Shown here one piece after another: positions 1 through 6,571 of a stretch of 13,285 nucleotides of DNA (the stretch's first letter is position 1; each line of letters opens with the position of its first letter). Origin of the DNA: Nitrosomonadaceae bacterium (GTDB lineage Bacteria > Pseudomonadota > Gammaproteobacteria > Burkholderiales > Nitrosomonadaceae); contig CAKKRO010000209.1 of the NCBI GenBank assembly GCA_919902625.1, positions 1 to 13,285 of the forward strand. The letters run 5' to 3'. Both the position numbers and the translations under genes were made by a program. Under the pieces are notes generated by a model that saw nothing but the letters and a program-made list of their open reading frames with translations, made no database searches and was not told the DNA's origin.

Positions 1-431
1 CATTGCTTTCCAATCTGGCGGATGTGCCCATCAAACAATCCCTGGCGGTGACCGGGTCCGTCAATCAGCTCGGCCAAGCGCAGGCGATCGGCGCGGTCAA
101 CGAAAAAATTGAGGGATTCTTTGATATCTGCGCCGCACGAGAACTAACCGGGGATCAGGGGGTGATCATTCCTGCCGCTAACATCAAGCATTTGATGCTG
201 CGTCAGAATGTGATTGCCGCTGCAGAAGCTGGGCAGTTTCACATATATGCCGTAGACAATGTTGATCAGGCGATCAATCTCCTGACCGGTTTGCCAGCCG
301 GGGAAGCTGATGTCAACGGCGAATATCCTGAAGGAAGTCTCAATCAAAGAGTGGCGGTGCGATTAAATGAGCTAGTCAGAATCAGTAAGTCATTTGCGCA
401 GAAGCCGGAGAAAAACAGTAAAGAAGCGTAG
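1..431 (+). CDS. Lon-family ATP-dependent protease, C-terminal end (5' truncated by window)
   Basis: This is the last ~142 residues of a protein whose start lies before the window; the reading frame is open to the window edge. It reads as the C-terminal half of a Lon-type serine/lysine protease domain. The segment AVTGSVNQLGQAQAIGAVNEKIEGFFD matches the part of the family that carries the catalytic lysine, here the K of NEKIEGFF (codon 105-107). The following GVIIPAANIKHLML and a late DNVDQAINLL helix also fit. The NEKIEGFF form is typical of the Lon-related YcbZ/LonB-like branch rather than of classical Lon, which is encoded separately at 10273. The catalytic serine and the ATPase part would be upstream and cannot be seen. 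The 3' end runs into a charged tail. Probably a cytoplasmic protease; substrate unknown. Confidence 0.85.
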   Translation, partial: LLSNLADVPIKQSLAVTGSVNQLGQAQAIGAVNEKIEGFFDICAARELTGDQGVIIPAANIKHLMLRQNVIAAAEAGQFHIYAVDNVDQAINLLTGLPAGEADVNGEYPEGSLNQRVAVRLNELVRISKSFAQKPEKNSKEA

Positions 432-602
432 AGTTCCTGTTCAATTATTTCTTTATTTATGCGTAAGAAATGAAATGTGTTTCTCCGGCACATTGATTGT
501 CAGAACTAACTAATTAACTGATAAAAATGATCCTGAGCTAATGGCAGGGATGTAAAATATCTTTGCTAATAGACTTTATCATTATTTGTCGTACAAGAAA
601 CC

Positions 603-1058
603 ATGATCTGGAAACCCAATGTAACGGTTGCAACCATTGTTGAACAAGATGGAAAATACTTGCTGGTGGAGGAAGAGCCGGAGGCTGGTGCGGGTTTGTT
701 TTTAAATCAACCGGCGGGGCACTTGGATCCTGGAGAATCCATCATTCAGGGCGCCATACGGGAAACGCTGGAAGAAACGGCATATACCTTCGTGCCCGAA
801 TATTTGCTGGGGATTTATCAATGGCACTCGCATCGCGTGGATACGACGTATCTTCGTTTTGCGTTTGGCGGTCACGTGACGCATCATGATTCAGAACGTG
901 TGCTGGATACTGGCATTCTACGGGCAGACTGGTTCAGTCTGGATGAAATTAACCGGATGATCCGGCATCATCGCAGCCCGCTGGTGATGCAATGTATCCG
1001 GGATCATATGGCCGGTAAACGCTGTCCATTGGAACTGCTGGCTCATCATGAGTCATGA
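603..1058 (+). CDS. nudJ: NudJ-type Nudix hydrolase (phosphatase)
   Basis: A 151-residue Nudix protein. The Nudix box GX5EX7REUXEEXGU is present from G39: GHLDPGE (39-45), seven residues, then RETLEET (53-59). The usual glycine near the end of the box is Ala60. The N-terminus (KPNVTVATIVEQDGKYLLVEE), the QPAGHL lead-in and the late RSPLV...CIRDHMAGKRCPLEL segment resemble E. coli NudJ (YmfB), which hydrolyses thiamine pyrophosphate/HMP-pyrophosphate and nucleoside di- and triphosphates. In E. coli this gene is also directly upstream of mnmA, which supports the assignment. It overlaps mnmA by 11 bases, suggesting coupled translation. The ribosome binding site is weak (AAGAAA just before the ATG). 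Substrate preference is inferred from the family. Confidence 0.9.
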   Translation: MIWKPNVTVATIVEQDGKYLLVEEEPEAGAGLFLNQPAGHLDPGESIIQGAIRETLEETAYTFVPEYLLGIYQWHSHRVDTTYLRFAFGGHVTHHDSERVLDTGILRADWFSLDEINRMIRHHRSPLVMQCIRDHMAGKRCPLELLAHHES

Positions 1059-2139
1059 GGCAATGAAACGGCGTGTGGTGATCGGCATGTCAGGCGGTGT
1101 TGACTCATCCGTGGCGGCTTATTTGCTGAAGCAGCAGGGCTATGATGTCGTTGGGCTGTTCATGAAAAACTGGGAAGATGATGATACTGATGAATATTGC
1201 TCTTCCCGCCAGGATTTTCTGGATGCGGTATCCGTCGCGGATGTGATCGATATTCCCATCGAAGTGGTGAATTTCTCGACCGAGTACAAGGATCGGGTTT
1301 TTTCACATTTTCTGGCCGAGTATCAGGCGGGGAGAACCCCGAATCCTGACGTGCTGTGCAATGCTGAAATCAAGTTCAAGGCTTTTCTGGATCACGCCCA
1401 TCAACTGGGCGCCGATCATATTGCGACGGGCCATTATGCCCAGGTGCGCAAAGTGGATGGCTTATTCCAGTTATTAAAAGGCGAGGACGGCACCAAGGAT
1501 CAGAGCTATTTTTTGTATCGTCTGAATCAAACGCAACTGGCCAGCACGTTATTCCCGATTGGGCATCTGTATAAGCGTGAGGTGCGCAAGATAGCCAAAG
1601 AACTCAAACTGCCCAATTTCTCCAAGAAAGACAGTACCGGCATTTGTTTCATCGGGGAACGCCCGTTCCGGGAATTTCTCAATCGCTATCTGCCGCATGA
1701 ACCTGGAGAAATCCAAACCCCGGAAGGAAAAGTGATCGGCCAGCACATCGGCTTGATGTATTACACCATCGGGCAGCGACAGGGGCTGGGAATCGGCGGT
1801 ACGCGTGATGGCGGCGATGCCCCGTGGTTTGTATCGGCCAAGGATATGGACAGAAATGTATTGGTTGCAGTACAAGGCCATAACCACCCTGATTTGCTTC
1901 GTCCCTCGTTGAAAGCGGCGGATTTGACATGGATCAGCGGGGAACGGCCGCATTGCAATTGGGTCTATGCCGCCAAAACCCGTTATCGTCAGGCAGATGC
2001 TCCCTGTACGATTGCAAGCTTTACACAGGATCAGTGCCAGGTGGATTTTGCACAGGATCAATGGGCTGTTACACCGGGTCAATCTGTCGTCATTTATGAG
2101 AGCAAAGTGTGTTTGGGCGGTGGGGTCATTACCGAATAA
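1048..2139 (+). CDS. mnmA: tRNA-specific 2-thiouridylase MnmA
   Basis: MnmA activates U34 of the glutamate, glutamine and lysine tRNAs with ATP and inserts sulfur received through a persulfide relay, giving the s2U part of mnm5s2U. The protein is 363 residues (E. coli 368). The PP-loop motif SGGVDSS is at 15-21. The catalytic cysteine lies in NPDVLCNAEIKF (C104) and the second, persulfide-carrying cysteine in STGICFIGERPF (C200). ATGHYAQ (126-132) and KDQSYFLY (150-157) are also typical of the family. The chosen ATG overlaps the nudJ end; an in-frame ATG at 1063 (MKRRVVIGMSGG) is an equally plausible start, and neither has a convincing ribosome binding site. Confidence in the product is high; the start is uncertain by five codons. 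Confidence 0.97.
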   Translation: MSHEAMKRRVVIGMSGGVDSSVAAYLLKQQGYDVVGLFMKNWEDDDTDEYCSSRQDFLDAVSVADVIDIPIEVVNFSTEYKDRVFSHFLAEYQAGRTPNPDVLCNAEIKFKAFLDHAHQLGADHIATGHYAQVRKVDGLFQLLKGEDGTKDQSYFLYRLNQTQLASTLFPIGHLYKREVRKIAKELKLPNFSKKDSTGICFIGERPFREFLNRYLPHEPGEIQTPEGKVIGQHIGLMYYTIGQRQGLGIGGTRDGGDAPWFVSAKDMDRNVLVAVQGHNHPDLLRPSLKAADLTWISGERPHCNWVYAAKTRYRQADAPCTIASFTQDQCQVDFAQDQWAVTPGQSVVIYESKVCLGGGVITE

Positions 2140-2173
2140 CTGAATGTAATTTTCATTCGTTAAAACTTGGATG

Positions 2174-2204
2174 GTGACAAAGAATTCAAAAAAAATGATA
2201 TAAC
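2174..2204 (+). promoter_or_regulatory. possible sigma-70 promoter for the 57-residue ORF
   Basis: GTGACA at 2174-2179 and TATAAC at 2199-2204 each differ from the -35 and -10 consensus by one base. The 19-base spacer is longer than the preferred 17, so this is only a candidate. It would start a transcript about 105 bases before the small ORF at 2317. Confidence 0.35.
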
Positions 2205-2316
2205 TAAACGCATTCTATCGATTTGAATTGATTGTGCTCTTGGAATCAGAATCACGATGAGCGGCCAGTAGATTCAGGGAAAAATTAGTTTTATCTAGAT
2301 CAGATCAGGAACCAGT

Positions 2317-2490
2317 ATGCATACATCGAAATCTCCATCCGATAACGCGCAAAGTCAGCCGGACGCGCAGCAAAAGAACGGGGCAGCAGTTGTATCTCCG
2401 CAGAGTGAACAGCTCATGCAGTTAGAAATGTTGGAGATAACCCAGAAACAAGTGGAGCGTGGATTAAAGCAACTAAAGACGCGCACCTAA
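2317..2490 (+). CDS. small hypothetical protein, 57 residues
   Basis: I do not recognise this protein. It begins MHTSKSPSDNAQSQPDAQQK and ends QVERGLKQLKTRT. The first half is rich in Ser, Gln, Asp, Ala and Asn and is probably disordered. The second half, from about residue 29 (QSEQLMQLEMLEITQKQVERGLKQL), has hydrophobic residues spaced for an amphipathic helix or short coiled coil. It is hydrophilic overall, with no signal peptide or membrane segment. Support for coding: an AGGA ribosome binding site at 2307-2310, six bases before the ATG; a candidate promoter upstream; and codon use with many G/C third bases, unlike the AT-rich stretch after it. It lies alone between mnmA and an accessory gene. 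A regulatory or adaptor peptide is possible but unsupported. Confidence 0.6.
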   Translation: MHTSKSPSDNAQSQPDAQQKNGAAVVSPQSEQLMQLEMLEITQKQVERGLKQLKTRT

Positions 2491-2531
2491 GGTTTTACAT
2501 GATTTAACGCATGGTGGAGCGAGTCATATAG

Positions 2532-2645
2532 TGGCAAGATGCTCTTGAACCACTTTATCCTGAGAATCATTTGATTTTATTAAATGAGAAAACTGAAAGT
2601 GCTAGAAATCTATTTCAAATCATTTGTCCCGATGTTTCAAAGTAA
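2532..2645 (+). pseudogene. possible gene remnant: start-less open frame
   Basis: After an in-frame TAG (2529-2531) this frame stays open for 37 codons and reads WQDALEPLYPENHLILLNEK, then TESARNLFQIICPDVSK and a stop. The composition (aromatic, leucine-rich and balanced charged residues) looks more protein-like than chance AT-rich DNA, but there is no start codon and no recognised family. It overlaps the TTG-extended version of the next gene in another frame. It could be the 3' tail of a lost accessory gene or coincidence. Confidence 0.2.
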
Positions 2646-2671
2646 TTGTCTACCATTATAAGCAAGTAAAG

Positions 2672-3190
2672 ATGAATACAATTAATAAGCCTCCCACACG
2701 CTTTGGTTTAGAAACATGTAATGACTTTTATGAGAAGCTGAAATGGGAATCTAAAAGGTTGGAAGACGGCTGGGGGATTTATGATACTTTTAATTTTATT
2801 GTTACAGCTCATCATCTTTATGTAGATTGGATAGATAGATGCGGCAATTCAACTGTTAAAGACAGGAAATCTAGATTTCCTGTTTCGGCAAAATTGGTTA
2901 TGCAATGCGTTGCAGATCTTGCAAATGGCAATAAACATTGGCAAGTGAATCGCCCCAGCAGCGTGGAAAGGCAAATAGTAAAAAACGTCGATAAGCCAAT
3001 GATTGGTGATTATTACTCCTATTTTATAGCTGGTCCTATGATATATGTTGATTTTGATAACTACAGTCTTAGCATGTCTGAATTGATGGATTTGTTACTT
3101 GGGTATTTCAAATGGATATTCGAAGATGAAGACATGCCTTTCCCATTAGAGCTAGAAAATCAACTTGATTCAAGGAAGCTGTCGAATTAA
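2672..3190 (+). CDS. hypothetical protein, 172 residues, accessory
   Basis: I do not recognise the family with certainty. The ATG at 2672 gives MNTINKPPTRFGLETCNDFY; the frame is open upstream to a TTG at 2624, but that extension has no ribosome binding site and a less plausible composition. The protein looks soluble, mostly helical and rich in aromatics. A segment at about residues 33-57 (GWGIYDTFNFIVTAHHLYVDWIDR) resembles the helical HxxxDW-type core seen in some HEPN-like or accessory proteins, but this is a loose impression. A beta-rich middle (DYYSYFIAGPMIYVDFDNYS) and an acidic helical end (LLGYFKWIFEDEDMPF) follow. The gene is clearly more AT-rich than its neighbours, has a weak ribosome binding site and lies among possible gene remnants, consistent with horizontal acquisition. 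It has no visible partner gene. Confidence 0.65.
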   Translation: MNTINKPPTRFGLETCNDFYEKLKWESKRLEDGWGIYDTFNFIVTAHHLYVDWIDRCGNSTVKDRKSRFPVSAKLVMQCVADLANGNKHWQVNRPSSVERQIVKNVDKPMIGDYYSYFIAGPMIYVDFDNYSLSMSELMDLLLGYFKWIFEDEDMPFPLELENQLDSRKLSN

Positions 3191-3456
3191 TTTAAGAAAA
3201 ATTTCTCTGAAGTTCATCCGTAAATGATTCTCAAGCATTAATTGACGTTTATAAAATAGCCGCTTTAATTTTTGCCGTTTTGATATCTCCATCTGATTTA
3301 AGGCAACTTAATCATTTATTTGGTACTGATATTTGGTACTGATTTAATTCCAGGGTTGTTTCGTTTTTATTCCGGGTTTATTTCCTTCCTTACAATTCCG
3401 ATATCTGTTTTATTTATTCATTTTCAATTACATATAAAATTCTTACATCTCCCGGT
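3191..3456. other. AT-rich gap before the groESL promoter, with possible decayed frame
   Basis: No convincing gene is present in the 433 bases between the 172-residue ORF and groES. A + strand frame open from 3211 to the TGA at 3340-3342 reads ...LIDVYKIAALIFAVLISPSD and on to LRQLNHLFGTDIWY, without a usable start codon. It ends inside a 13-bp tandem duplication. Removing one repeat copy would join it in frame to a second open frame (FGTDLIPGLFRFYSGF...) that runs to 3508, through the groESL promoter and operator. This may be a decayed hydrophobic ORF or chance. Confidence 0.3.
3317..3342 (+). repeat. perfect 13-bp tandem duplication
   Basis: TATTTGGTACTGA occurs twice with no gap, at 3317-3329 and 3330-3342. 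Thirteen is not a multiple of three, so the duplication shifts the reading frame across it. It looks like a recent slippage or small duplication event. Confidence 0.9.
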
Positions 3457-3486
3457 CTTGAAATTATCAAGAATAGGCCCTATTAT
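3457..3486 (+). promoter_or_regulatory. groESL promoter, overlapping sigma-70 and sigma-32 elements
   Basis: TTGAAA (3458-3463), a 17-base spacer and TATTAT (3481-3486) form a near-consensus sigma-70 promoter. The same DNA reads CTTGAAA (3457-3463), 14 bases, CCCTATTA (3478-3485), close to the sigma-32 heat-shock consensus CTTGAAA-N(11-16)-CCCCATNT. Transcription would start around 3492, inside the left arm of the CIRCE operator, which is where a repressor would block it. Which sigma factor uses the site is inferred. Confidence 0.8.
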
Positions 3487-3488
3487 CA

Positions 3489-3515
3489 TTAGCACTCCTG
3501 GTCGATGAGTGCTAA
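3489..3515 (+). promoter_or_regulatory. CIRCE operator (HrcA binding site)
   Basis: TTAGCACTC (3489-3497), nine bases, GAGTGCTAA (3507-3515) is an exact copy of the CIRCE consensus inverted repeat. HrcA binds it and represses groESL and dnaK-type operons until heat shock. It sits three bases after the -10 box and covers the predicted transcription start. The hrcA gene is not in this window. Confidence 0.97.
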
Positions 3516-3539
3516 TATCGATCCTTTGTAATGTTTGGA

Positions 3540-3556
3540 TCCCGATTGCATCGGGA
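3540..3556 (+). other. hairpin in the groES 5' leader
   Basis: TCCCGAT (3540-3546), loop TGC, ATCGGGA (3550-3556) forms a perfect 7-bp stem. No T-tract follows, so it is not a terminator. It lies in the roughly 130-base untranslated leader of groES and may affect mRNA stability or processing; this role is inference. Confidence 0.5.
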
Positions 3557-3623
3557 ATTCTTAAAAATAAAATGCAAAATATTTCGTAAATTCAGGTTAT
3601 TAATTTCAATAGGAGAAAACAGC

Positions 3624-3914
3624 ATGAAAATTCGTCCTTTGCATGATCGTGTGATCGTCAAGCGGTTGGAAGATGAACGTAAAACTGCATCAGGTATTGT
3701 AATTCCAGATAGCGCAGCGGAGAAACCGGATCAAGGTGAAATTCTGGCAATAGGAAAAGGCAAAGTCGGTGATGATGGAAAAATCCGCCCTTTGGAAGTT
3801 AAAGTGGGTGACAAGGTATTGTTTGGTAAATACGCCGGGCAGTCTGTAAAGGTTCAAGGTGAAGAGCTTTTAGTCATGCGGGAAGAAGATATTATGGGTG
3901 TGATTGAAGGTTAA
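3624..3914 (+). CDS. groES: co-chaperonin GroES
   Basis: GroES is the heptameric lid of the GroEL folding chamber. The protein is 96 residues (the usual bacterial length is 94-97), beginning MKIRPLHDRVIVKR. The mobile loop that contacts GroEL, ERKTASGIVIPDSA, is at about 19-32, and the end EELLVMREEDIMGVIEG is typical. The start at 3624 is set by family length and by an AGGAGA ribosome binding site at 3611-3616. An upstream in-frame ATG at 3531 would add 31 residues encoded by leader DNA and is rejected. It is the first gene of the groESL operon, 57 bases before groEL, under the promoter at 3457 and the CIRCE operator at 3489. Confidence 0.98.
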   Translation: MKIRPLHDRVIVKRLEDERKTASGIVIPDSAAEKPDQGEILAIGKGKVGDDGKIRPLEVKVGDKVLFGKYAGQSVKVQGEELLVMREEDIMGVIEG

Positions 3915-3971
3915 GCGTGTTAATTCAAGTACCTGCTAAAGACAATATTTTGAGAGATTAGGAGAAAAGTT

Positions 3972-5621
3972 ATGTCAGCAAAAGAAGTGAAGTTTGGTGA
4001 TTCAGCCCGCCATAGAATGGTGGCTGGTGTTAATGTTTTGGCCGATGCAGTGAAAGTGACATTGGGGCCAAAAGGCCGTAATGTGGTGCTGGATCGCTCT
4101 TACGGCGCGCCAACCATTACCAAGGATGGTGTTTCAGTTGCTAAAGAGATTGAGCTGAAAGACAAGTTTGAAAATATGGGCGCACAGATGCTGAAAGAAG
4201 TAGCCAGCAAAACATCTGATGTCGCCGGCGACGGTACCACCACTGCAACGGTATTAGCTCAGGCTATTGTCAAAGAAGGCATGAAGTATGTTGCTGCCGG
4301 TATGAATCCAATGGATCTTAAGCGTGGTATTGATAAAGCAGTGACCGCAGCCATTGGCGAGTTGAAGAAACTGTCGAAGCCTTGCGCAACAGCGAAGGAA
4401 ATTGCTCAGGTTGGCAGTATTTCTGCAAACTCTGATACTGAGATAGGCAAGATTATTGCCGATGCAATGGACAAGGTAGGCAAAGAAGGCGTGATTACTG
4501 TTGAAGATGGATCAGGACTGCAAAATGAATTGGAAGTGGTTGAAGGTATGCAGTTTGATCGTGGTTATCTTTCCCCTTACTTTGTAAGTAGCGCAGAAAA
4601 ACAAATTGCCTTGTTGGATAATCCTTTTGTTTTGTTGCATGACAAGAAGATTTCTAATATCCGTGATTTGTTGCCGATACTGGAACAAGTAGCCAAAGCA
4701 GGTAAACCGTTATTGATTATTGCGGAAGATGTGGACGGCGAAGCACTGGCAACTTTGGTGGTAAATAATATTCGTGGCATCCTCAAGACCTGTGCAGTCA
4801 AAGCACCGGGTTTTGGTGATCGCCGCAAAGCCATGTTGGAAGACATTGCAATTCTGACGGGTGGTACTGTGATTGCTGAAGAAGTCGGCTTAACTTTGGA
4901 GAAAGCGACGCTGAGTGATCTGGGTCAAGCCAAACGAATAGAAGTGGGCAAAGAAAATACGACTATTATTGATGGTGCAGGTAATGCTGGTAACATCGAA
5001 GGCCGTGTCAAGCAAATTCGCGCTCAGATAGAAGAAGCGACCAGCGATTATGATAAAGAAAAGCTGCAGGAACGTGTGGCTAAACTGGCTGGCGGGGTAG
5101 CACTTATTAAAGTCGGCGCTGCGACTGAAGTAGAAATGAAAGAGAAAAAAGCGCGGGTTGAAGATGCATTACATGCAACACGTGCAGCCGTAGAAGAAGG
5201 TGTTGTTCCTGGCGGCGGCGTAGCCCTGTTACGCACTATCTCTGTTGTTAAAAGCATCAAAGGCGACAATCATGACCAGGATGCAGGGATCAAGATTGTT
5301 CTGCGTGCCCTTGAAGAGCCATTGCGTCAAATTGTAATCAACTGTGGTGATGAGCCATCGGTTGTGGTTAACAAAGTTGCTGAAGGTAAGGGTAATTTTG
5401 GTTACAATGCGGCAACCAGTGAGTATGGTGATCTGGTAGCAATGGGTGTTCTGGATCCAACAAAAGTGACTCGTTCTGCGCTACAGAATGCAGCTTCCGT
5501 TGCGAGCCTGATGTTGACCACTGATGCCATGGTTGCAGAACTGCCTAAAGAAGATAATGCAGCTGCTGGCGGCATGGGTGGTATGGGCGGAATGGGTGGC
5601 ATGGGCGGTATGGACATGTAA
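3972..5621 (+). CDS. groEL: chaperonin GroEL
   Basis: GroEL (Hsp60) forms a double ring of 14 subunits that encloses and folds proteins with ATP and GroES. The protein is 549 residues (E. coli 548). Nucleotide-binding and catalytic residues are in place: TLGPKGRNVVLD (30-41), D52 in TKDGVS, GDGTTT with D87, and D398 in RVEDALHATRAA. GGGVAL follows at about 413-418, and the apical domain lies roughly at 190-375. The C-terminus carries five GGM repeats ending in DM, the flexible tail found inside the cavity. An AGGAGA ribosome binding site at 3960-3965 precedes the ATG. It shares the heat-shock promoter of groES, and the operon ends at the terminator at 5661. Confidence 0.99.
   Translation: MSAKEVKFGDSARHRMVAGVNVLADAVKVTLGPKGRNVVLDRSYGAPTITKDGVSVAKEIELKDKFENMGAQMLKEVASKTSDVAGDGTTTATVLAQAIVKEGMKYVAAGMNPMDLKRGIDKAVTAAIGELKKLSKPCATAKEIAQVGSISANSDTEIGKIIADAMDKVGKEGVITVEDGSGLQNELEVVEGMQFDRGYLSPYFVSSAEKQIALLDNPFVLLHDKKISNIRDLLPILEQVAKAGKPLLIIAEDVDGEALATLVVNNIRGILKTCAVKAPGFGDRRKAMLEDIAILTGGTVIAEEVGLTLEKATLSDLGQAKRIEVGKENTTIIDGAGNAGNIEGRVKQIRAQIEEATSDYDKEKLQERVAKLAGGVALIKVGAATEVEMKEKKARVEDALHATRAAVEEGVVPGGGVALLRTISVVKSIKGDNHDQDAGIKIVLRALEEPLRQIVINCGDEPSVVVNKVAEGKGNFGYNAATSEYGDLVAMGVLDPTKVTRSALQNAASVASLMLTTDAMVAELPKEDNAAAGGMGGMGGMGGMGGMDM
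5568..5612 (+). repeat. (Gly-Gly-Met)5 coding repeat at the groEL 3' end
   Basis: Five in-frame nine-base units, each a degenerate GGN-GGN-ATG, encode the GGM tail of GroEL. The units differ at third bases, so the peptide rather than the DNA sequence seems conserved. Confidence 0.95.
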
Positions 5622-5660
5622 TTTAAGTATCTGTACCAAAGTTACTTAGTATCTGATATC

Positions 5661-5697
5661 AACAGACCCCAATATTTTATTGGGGTCTGTTTTTTTG
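5661..5697 (+). terminator. rho-independent terminator of groESL
   Basis: A 13-bp stem (AACAGACCCCAAT at 5661-5673 paired with ATTGGGGTCTGTT at 5679-5691) encloses a five-base loop and runs into a T-tract (5690-5696) with further T-rich sequence to 5703. It lies 40 bases after the groEL stop and is a strong intrinsic terminator. Confidence 0.97.
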
Positions 5698-5717
5698 TTT
5701 TTTGAGATGATTGCAGG

Positions 5718-5752
5718 AATAAAGACGCTTATTAGGCGCTTTATTTTTCTTC
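5718..5752 (+). terminator. second hairpin with T-tract, possible backup terminator
   Basis: AATAAAG-a-CGC (5718-5728) pairs with GCG-CTTTATT (5736-5745), a 10-bp stem with one bulged A and a seven-base loop. The T-rich stretch TTTATTTTTCTTCT runs from 5740 to 5753. It lies 27 bases after the first terminator and could catch read-through, or act as a leader element of the next gene. Confidence 0.5.
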
Positions 5753-5784
5753 TAAATGTACTTTATCGTGATAAATTGCAATTT

Positions 5785-6543
5785 ATGAATAAATTAGAAA
5801 GTTATTCGGCTCCCAAAGATCTCCTTAAGGATCGTGTCATTCTTATTACGGGCGCTGGACAAGGCTTGGGGCGTGTTGCAGCATTAACTTATGCAAACTA
5901 TGGTGCGACCGTGATCTTGCATGGGCGCATGGTGAAGAAGCTGGAGGGTGTTTATGATGAAATTGAGGCTATCGGAAAAGCACAGCCGCTCATTTATCCG
6001 CTTAATCTGGAACGTGCTGAAGATAAGGATTTTGTGACCATTGCGCAGGCTATAGAGCAACAACTGGGGCGTTTAGATGGAATTTTGCATAACGCTGCAT
6101 TTTTGTATGGATTGAGTCCGATAGAAAATCAGACCATTGAACAGTGGCGGACGATGTTACAGGTTAATTTGGTCACTCCTTTTGCCTTAACTAAGGCATG
6201 TCTGCCGTTACTAAAGGCTGCTCCAGATGCCAGTGTTGTTATGACATCGAGTTCTCATGGGCATAAGCCATCAGCCTATTGGGGAGGTTTTACCGTGGCG
6301 AAAGCAGGAATCGAAGCCTTGGTGAAAGTTCAGGCGGATGAATGGGAGGCTATACCCAGTTTACGCATTAATACCATTGTGCCCGGCATTGTTAATTCAC
6401 CGCAACGTGTGAAAACGCATCCGGGAGAAGTCAAGCAAACGATGCGACAACCCGAAGATTTGATGGCCACTTACTTGTATCTGATGGGGCCAGACAGTAA
6501 AGGAGTAAGCGGTCAAACAGTATTTTGCCAGAGTATTGAGTGA
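5785..6543 (+). CDS. YciK-like short-chain dehydrogenase/reductase
   Basis: A 252-residue classical-fold SDR of the YciK type. The N-terminus APKDLLKDRVILITGAGQGLGR matches YciK proteins; the cofactor motif TGAGQGLG is at 22-29. LHNAA (101-105), the catalytic-type Asn in QVNLV (128) and the serine strand VVMTSSSHG (151-159) follow. At the active site the order AYWGGFTVAK places Phe169 where the YxxxK tyrosine is expected, with Lys173 intact; Tyr165 lies four residues earlier. The protein may therefore have altered or no catalytic activity, or use another residue. The start is the ATG at 5785, chosen by family length. The frame is open to 5680 inside the groEL terminator, so a longer form is unlikely. 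There is no clear ribosome binding site. Substrate unknown. Confidence 0.88.
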   Translation: MNKLESYSAPKDLLKDRVILITGAGQGLGRVAALTYANYGATVILHGRMVKKLEGVYDEIEAIGKAQPLIYPLNLERAEDKDFVTIAQAIEQQLGRLDGILHNAAFLYGLSPIENQTIEQWRTMLQVNLVTPFALTKACLPLLKAAPDASVVMTSSSHGHKPSAYWGGFTVAKAGIEALVKVQADEWEAIPSLRINTIVPGIVNSPQRVKTHPGEVKQTMRQPEDLMATYLYLMGPDSKGVSGQTVFCQSIE

Positions 6544-6571
6544 TCTGGCTGCGGTTGGTGGGATTAAAAGG

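Noticed and set aside
449..470. TTTCTT/AAGAAA inverted repeat after the Lon-related gene as a terminator
   Set aside because: Only six A/T-rich pairs with a long loop and no T-tract; too weak to call.
1549..2082. 177-residue minus-strand open frame inside mnmA
   Set aside because: It lies wholly within a well-supported conserved gene, has no recognisable family and is best explained as a shadow frame.
2624..2671. TTG start adding 16 residues to the 172-residue protein
   Set aside because: No ribosome binding site; the ATG at 2672 gives a more usual N-terminus.
3531..3623. In-frame ATG giving a 31-residue N-terminal extension of GroES
   Set aside because: The normal GroES length and a strong AGGAGA site fix the start at 3624; the extension is encoded by the leader, including the hairpin.
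5680..5784. Longer SDR with 35 extra N-terminal residues that look hydrophobic
   Set aside because: It would start inside the loop of the groEL terminator, and the family begins near the ATG at 5785.
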